Assembly: GCA_964657395.1 (NCBI GenBank)
Contig: CAZZUX010000007.1
Span: 1-64,000 of the forward strand
Source of the DNA: G963692885 sp964657395
GTDB taxonomy: Bacteria; Acidobacteriota; Terriglobia; Terriglobales; Acidobacteriaceae
Direction: 5' to 3'
DNA length: 64,000 nt
Shown: positions 60,031 to 64,000 of the stretch, in pieces
Position numbering within the stretch: position 1 is the stretch's first letter
Layout of the letters: every line of letters begins with the position of its first letter
Program-made: the position numbers and the translations under genes
Notes under the pieces: generated by a model
What the model was told of the DNA's origin: nothing
Database searches by the model: none
The model's input: the letters and a program-made list of their open reading frames with translations, nothing else

Positions 60031-61177
60031 ATGCATTCATGACCGATGAAAATGTCTTCTGAAATGCCGCCATGTCGTCAGGCGTGCCGACGGTGACGCG
60101 CACCCAGGTATTCCAGCTGGGCCATGGCCGACCGACGTAGACGTCCTGCTTAGCCATTGCAAGGATGACGTCGGGACTTGGGCGCCTGGTATTCACCATG
60201 AAGCAGTTGCTATGAGAAGTAGTGACAGCATAGCCCTGTCTTGTCAGCCAGGTGAGAGTGTCTTCTCTCAGTTTGCCGGTGAATGCCTTCCGCTGAGGAA
60301 TGACGTTTGCATCTTCGAGACTGGTCGTCGCGGCGCCGACCGCGAAGATGGATAGAGAGTTCTGTCCGTATGGCTTCAGCTTTGCCAGCAGGTCAGGGCG
60401 GCCGGCCGCAAATCCGCAACGTACTCCTGCCATACCGTAGATCTTTGAGAAAGTCCGCAGCACGATCACTTCCTTGCCGTCGCGCACCATGTCCATGGCA
60501 GAAGGGATGTCCGTGAAGTGGATGTAGGCCTCGTCAATCATCAGGATAGAGCCACTGGGCTTGTTCTGCAGTGCGTACTCGATATCTTCCCGACTGGTGA
60601 TGGTACCGGTCGGATTGTTCGGGTTGCAAAGATAGATCAGGCCGGCCTGGGGATCTGCTGAAACCATGGCGCGAACATCGTGCGAAAAGTCCTGCTTCAA
60701 AGGCACCTGGAGGATTCGCGCATTGTTGACTTTCGCTGCGTAAGCGCCGGCTTCATAGCCTGGATCGGCTGTGACGTAGCCGCGATCCTTCGACGTGAAT
60801 GCCAGCACAGCATAGTGCAGCGGCTCGCTGGAGCCCGCATACACCGCGATGTTTTCCACCTTCAATCCTTCTTTCGCAGCGATGGTACTCACCAGTTTGT
60901 CAGTTAGCGGCATGTCATAGCGACCGCCGTTTGGTATGAGGCTGGAGATGGTTGTGCGAGCGCTTGCGCATGGTCCGAGCGGGTTTTCATTGGCGTCTAT
61001 CATCACGGCGCCGGTACCCGGATGGGGCAGCGTTGCTTTGAATTTTGAACGTTGAGCCATGGCGAGATGCGACTCACCAACGATGGGCACGGCTGCTCCG
61101 GCTGCAGCGATGGCAGCGAAGCGCAGGAAAGAGCGACGATCAAAGCGACTGAATTCCTGGGATGAAGAAGGAAGCAC
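60029..61177 (-). CDS. Tat-exported HisC-like PLP aminotransferase
   Basis: A 382-residue class I/II aminotransferase resembling histidinol-phosphate aminotransferase: DANENPLGP near residue 65, LCNPNNPTGTITSREDIEY, DEAYIHF, and the PLP lysine in TFSKIYGMAGVR. The first 40 residues form a twin-arginine signal (FDRRSFLRFAAIAAAGAAVP), so the folded, cofactor-loaded enzyme should cross by Tat into the periplasm. Cytosolic HisC has no such leader, and no his genes are adjacent, so a role other than histidine synthesis is likely. Substrate unknown. Confidence 0.87.
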   Translation of the reverse strand: MLPSSSQEFSRFDRRSFLRFAAIAAAGAAVPIVGESHLAMAQRSKFKATLPHPGTGAVMIDANENPLGPCASARTTISSLIPNGGRYDMPLTDKLVSTIAAKEGLKVENIAVYAGSSEPLHYAVLAFTSKDRGYVTADPGYEAGAYAAKVNNARILQVPLKQDFSHDVRAMVSADPQAGLIYLCNPNNPTGTITSREDIEYALQNKPSGSILMIDEAYIHFTDIPSAMDMVRDGKEVIVLRTFSKIYGMAGVRCGFAAGRPDLLAKLKPYGQNSLSIFAVGAATTSLEDANVIPQRKAFTGKLREDTLTWLTRQGYAVTTSHSNCFMVNTRRPSPDVILAMAKQDVYVGRPWPSWNTWVRVTVGTPDDMAAFQKTFSSVMNA

Positions 61178-61327
61178 GGCGGTCTCCTGATTTGGGATCT
61201 ACCTGGAAGAAACACTTCGCTGACGCCGCGATGGCTCAGGTCAGCAGGGACCCTTGCACTACCGTAACTCTAGTACCAGAAGCGCGGGAAGGCCAGAATG
61301 AATTGGAATTTGTCTGGCCTCACTTGA

Positions 61328-63451
61328 TTATCTCTGTAGTACGGCAACACCATATTTTTCCAGCATGATGGATCCGCCGCTGGTGCGGGCCGCGGCATCT
61401 TTGCCGATCAGAACTTTCATCCCGGAGGGCAGGTTGACCTGCTGCGGCGAGGTAGTGTGATTGATCAGGATCAGAACAGTTTTACCACCGCCCTCACGCT
61501 CGCTGACCTCCACTCCTTCCGGCACGTTCGGAATATATGGTGTCACCTTCGCCTGCTTCAACAGTTCGATCGTGAGGGTCTTGAGAAGCTTTGCATCAGG
61601 CCAGAAGCCGATGTAAGTGATAGAGCCTTTTCCGATCTGGCGCGAAACGGCGGCAGGTTTGCCATCGAGCCATCCATTGCCAGCCCCATAGGTAAGAAGT
61701 GTCTTCGTCTCGGAAGAAGTAGCACTGAGGAACTCTGCCCACACCTTCGCTTCTCCGGAACCTGCTTCTCCGGAAACACGGATGTTCCCGTCGAGTGCGT
61801 AGTAAGCCTCGACGCGCCCTCCCAGCAGGTCGGCCAGAGGACCTGGTTGCCGCTGCTGCCAGGTGGCGTTGTATTCATTCTTCATGCCGCTTCTAGGTCC
61901 GAGAACGAGGTGTCCACCCTGCCTAACATAGGCTTCGAGGATGGCCGCGTCTTTCGCGGTCAGCAGGTCAAGTGCCGGTGCGACCACGAGTTTATATTTG
62001 TCGAGAGATGCAGACGGCGGAAGTAGATCAACGCCCTGCGAAGCTTCACGCAACGGACGATAAAACTCGACAAGCTCTTCGAATGGATCGAAGGCGTTGT
62101 TGAAGCGCTGGAAGTCGATAGCCCATCGGCTGTCAAAGGACTCGATGATCGCGACCGAAGACTGAGGCACAGTCCCGGAGAGAGCATTGCCCGTGCGCTC
62201 AAATTCTGCGCCGATCTGTCTTGCTTCATCGTAAGCCGGTACTGCCGTGCCATCTACGCCCGCCAGGGTTCCATGGTATTGCTCCTGCCCATTAAGGGCA
62301 GCGCGCCATTGCCAGTACTCGACAGCATCGGCGCCATGACCGACAGCCTGCCAGGCCATCTCGCGGATCTGGCCCTTGTTGATGGCGTTGTTGTTGGGAC
62401 GCCAATTTACAAAAGCCGGTTCCGTCTCCATGACCCAGAAGTTCTTCTGTTTATACCCGCGCGTTAAGTCGTGGGCTGCACCGTTAAACGCAGGATCGAA
62501 CACCGTGGTTGCTACGTAATCATCCCAGGCAGCAATATCAAGAACGCTGTGCACAATGTAAGCATCGAAGCCGTCGAATGCCCCCATAGTATTGGTGGTA
62601 ATAAATTGCCGGGTGTCGGCATGTGGACGAATGGCATCGACCTGGTTCTGGCAGTAGCTGTTCCACGTATCAGAAACGAAGTGGCGCCAGTCCAGGAGCA
62701 GGGCGGAGTTTTCCTGCTTGTCATGAACAGGGATCTGGTCGAAGTCGTTGTAGGTTTGGCTCCAGTAGGCGGTCGTCCACTGCTTGTTCAGATTGTCGAT
62801 GGTGCCATACTTTGCCTTGAGCCACGTGTGGAATTGCGCCTTGGTCTCGGGATCGAAAGACGTTGAGGATATCTCGTTGTCGAGTTGCCAGCCAACGACA
62901 TTCGGATTGTGCCCGTAGCGCTCCGCCATCTGCTCTGCTATTCGGTGAGCGAAGAAGCGATACTTTGGGCTGGTAAAGGAAAACTGTGCCCGGTTGCCAT
63001 GCTCGTCGCGTTTACCCTCATTATCGACGCGCAGCGTTTCGGGATAGCGGGTTGTGAGCCATGCGGGCGGGGCTGCAGTTGGCGTTCCAAGGACGATGAC
63101 GATGTGGTGCTTTGCAGCCATCTCGATCGCATGGTCAAGCCACGCAAAGTCGAAGCTGCCCTCGGCTGGCTCCATGGTGCTCCACGCAAATTCGGCGACA
63201 CGCGCGAGATGGATGTGGCCGGCTTCCATGAGTGCGAGATCCTTTTCCCAAGTCGATTCGGGCCACTGCTCCGGGTACCAGGCTGCACCCAGCAGAAGAG
63301 GCGGAACTCCTGGATATTGCGTTGCCTGTGCCGTCGCTGCGGGCAGTGAAGCATTCACCGAGACGAACGCCAGGCAGGCAGCCGCTATGAGTTTACGAAC
63401 CGCGCCGTCTTGGCGCGCCGGACGGCAGTAGAAGACGGCCAGCCTTTTCAT
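61328..63451 (-). CDS. Exported GH42 beta-galactosidase
   Basis: A 707-residue glycoside hydrolase. The catalytic domain opens with GAAWYPEQWPESTWEKDLAL. The acid/base Glu is in VVGWQLDNEISS and the nucleophile Glu in WVMETEPAFVNW. A trimerisation/flavodoxin-like domain follows, with VVAPALDLLTAKDAAILEAY, then a small beta domain. A signal peptide from ATG 63451 ends near PAATAQA, so the enzyme is exported, whereas most GH42 enzymes are cytoplasmic. ATG 63451 overlaps the ctaA stop in ATGA, which decides it against the longer frame to 63493. Likely substrates are plant galactans or galactosides. Confidence 0.92.
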   Translation of the reverse strand: MKRLAVFYCRPARQDGAVRKLIAAACLAFVSVNASLPAATAQATQYPGVPPLLLGAAWYPEQWPESTWEKDLALMEAGHIHLARVAEFAWSTMEPAEGSFDFAWLDHAIEMAAKHHIVIVLGTPTAAPPAWLTTRYPETLRVDNEGKRDEHGNRAQFSFTSPKYRFFAHRIAEQMAERYGHNPNVVGWQLDNEISSTSFDPETKAQFHTWLKAKYGTIDNLNKQWTTAYWSQTYNDFDQIPVHDKQENSALLLDWRHFVSDTWNSYCQNQVDAIRPHADTRQFITTNTMGAFDGFDAYIVHSVLDIAAWDDYVATTVFDPAFNGAAHDLTRGYKQKNFWVMETEPAFVNWRPNNNAINKGQIREMAWQAVGHGADAVEYWQWRAALNGQEQYHGTLAGVDGTAVPAYDEARQIGAEFERTGNALSGTVPQSSVAIIESFDSRWAIDFQRFNNAFDPFEELVEFYRPLREASQGVDLLPPSASLDKYKLVVAPALDLLTAKDAAILEAYVRQGGHLVLGPRSGMKNEYNATWQQRQPGPLADLLGGRVEAYYALDGNIRVSGEAGSGEAKVWAEFLSATSSETKTLLTYGAGNGWLDGKPAAVSRQIGKGSITYIGFWPDAKLLKTLTIELLKQAKVTPYIPNVPEGVEVSEREGGGKTVLILINHTTSPQQVNLPSGMKVLIGKDAAARTSGGSIMLEKYGVAVLQR

Positions 63452-64000
63452 GGAACGATACGGGAACGTTGATGCAAACATAATTGGGCGCACAGGACCA
63501 CCATCGTAGCCCAGAGCAGGTCTGCGCCTAATAAATGGAGGACCTGCATCCAGACCGGCGCCAGCAGCGAAACATCACCGACGCCCAGCACCATCTGGAA
63601 GCCGAGCAGCATGACCACTCCCAGCGATAGACGGCGATCAACAGTACCGCTGGCAATCGTGATTGAACGAAAGACCAGCCAGGCGATGAAGAAGGCAGCA
63701 ACCAGGGCGCTGAGTGGATGCAGGATGCGTACGCGGATCAACCAGTTGGTATGTGGTGCCAGGTCCTGCCGCAGAGCAGTAGCAAGTGTCTGCGCTGGGA
63801 AGAGCGTGTCACCGAGAGCCGCAAGGGATCCAGTCACCCCGACAATGACAGTTGCGCCTAATCCTGCAATTGCGGTCGGAAGGTGAGCCAGCCGCGTCTC
63901 TGCACGCAGGACAGGTGTCTTTAAAGAAACCAGGTAAGCACTCAACGCAAGTGCAGCAAGCATCAGCAGGGTATTGGTCAGATGCAACGCAAGGTAGACG
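63448..64000 (-). CDS. ctaA: CtaA/COX15-like heme A synthase, C-terminal part (5' end outside window)
   Basis: The frame stays open to the right edge, so at least 183 residues are visible and the N-terminal half is missing. Five hydrophobic helices are seen. Three conserved histidines sit where COX15 binds heme: ALHLTNTLLM at the edge, RVRILHPLSAL, and VLHLLGADLLWATM. The family oxidises heme O to heme A for cytochrome oxidases. Its TGA overlaps the GH42 start codon by four bases, an odd neighbour for a respiratory gene. Confidence 0.85.
   Translation of the reverse strand, partial: VYLALHLTNTLLMLAALALSAYLVSLKTPVLRAETRLAHLPTAIAGLGATVIVGVTGSLAALGDTLFPAQTLATALRQDLAPHTNWLIRVRILHPLSALVAAFFIAWLVFRSITIASGTVDRRLSLGVVMLLGFQMVLGVGDVSLLAPVWMQVLHLLGADLLWATMVVLCAQLCLHQRSRIVP

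Noticed and set aside
1..64000. Search for CRISPR arrays, IS ends, integrases, phage genes and restriction or toxin systems
   Set aside because: No regularly spaced repeats, transposase or integrase motifs, or paired small toxin-antitoxin frames were found by eye; the region looks like core chromosome.

Overview
The window reads as ordinary, gene-dense chromosome of a Gram-negative bacterium, most probably an Acidobacteriota member of the Terriglobia/Acidobacteriaceae type. This placement is inference. It rests on moderately high G+C, many ATGA-type start/stop overlaps, a meso-DAP peptidoglycan recycling set, an RND/TolC tripartite pump, a Wzi-type outer-membrane protein, a seven-gene ATP synthase cluster without the a and c subunits, and a nadA leader matching the NAD+-I (nadA-motif) riboswitch, which was described from Acidobacteriota. 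I see no phage, IS element, CRISPR array, toxin-antitoxin pair or defence island. Both window edges cut genes: a peptidase-like protein on the left and a CtaA/COX15-like protein on the right.

Layout. Positions 1-7.7 kb (+): peptidase-like C-terminus, methylthioadenosine phosphorylase, a PfkB kinase, a GT-C membrane glycosyltransferase, then a DapF-family protein, an LD-carboxypeptidase and Mpl, which form a meso-DAP/muropeptide recycling set. 7.7-14.7 kb (-): a run transcribed leftward from tRNA-Leu(TAG) through a DUF3467 protein, a GT39 glycosyltransferase, a TPR/TolB-like protein, a NfeD protease, a slipin and a SPOR protein. 15.0-20.9 kb (+): a complete RND efflux operon. 20.9-26 kb: Wzi-like protein, metallo-beta-lactamase-fold hydrolase, a 78-residue repeat protein and an S41 protease. 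26.4-34 kb (+): SurA-like chaperone, YhaM-like exonuclease, EVE protein, aroC, and def-fmt-rsmB. 34-38.5 kb (-): PASTA protein, OsmC, cation diffusion facilitator, ubiE and aroB.

38.6-45.4 kb carries NAD biosynthesis (nadB, nadA) on the plus strand, flanking a leftward tat operon that continues into a lipoprotein-type glutamine cyclotransferase and a TerC protein. 45.4-47.4 kb holds a histidine kinase with an ethylene-receptor-like membrane domain, followed by about 0.9 kb of A+T-richer DNA without a recognisable gene. 47.4-53.2 kb: a beta-propeller lipoprotein, an SH3 lipoprotein, a DegT/DnrJ aminotransferase, hfq and hflX. 53.4-60 kb: atpF'-atpF-atpH-atpA-atpG-atpD-atpC, ended by a clear bidirectional terminator. 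60-64 kb (-): a Tat-exported HisC-like aminotransferase, an exported GH42 beta-galactosidase and the truncated ctaA.

No large undescribed multi-gene system stands out. The observations I would follow first are: the two-domain NAD+-I riboswitch before nadA, whose second domain overlaps the ribosome-binding site; a DapF homologue in which both catalytic cysteines read as serine; the ethylene-receptor-like kinase that keeps Cys/His of the copper site but lacks Asp25 and Pro36; a cation diffusion facilitator with three successive cytoplasmic domains; unusual ATP synthase b and gamma subunits; and a SurA-like chaperone whose long disordered tail repeats a basic-aromatic motif.
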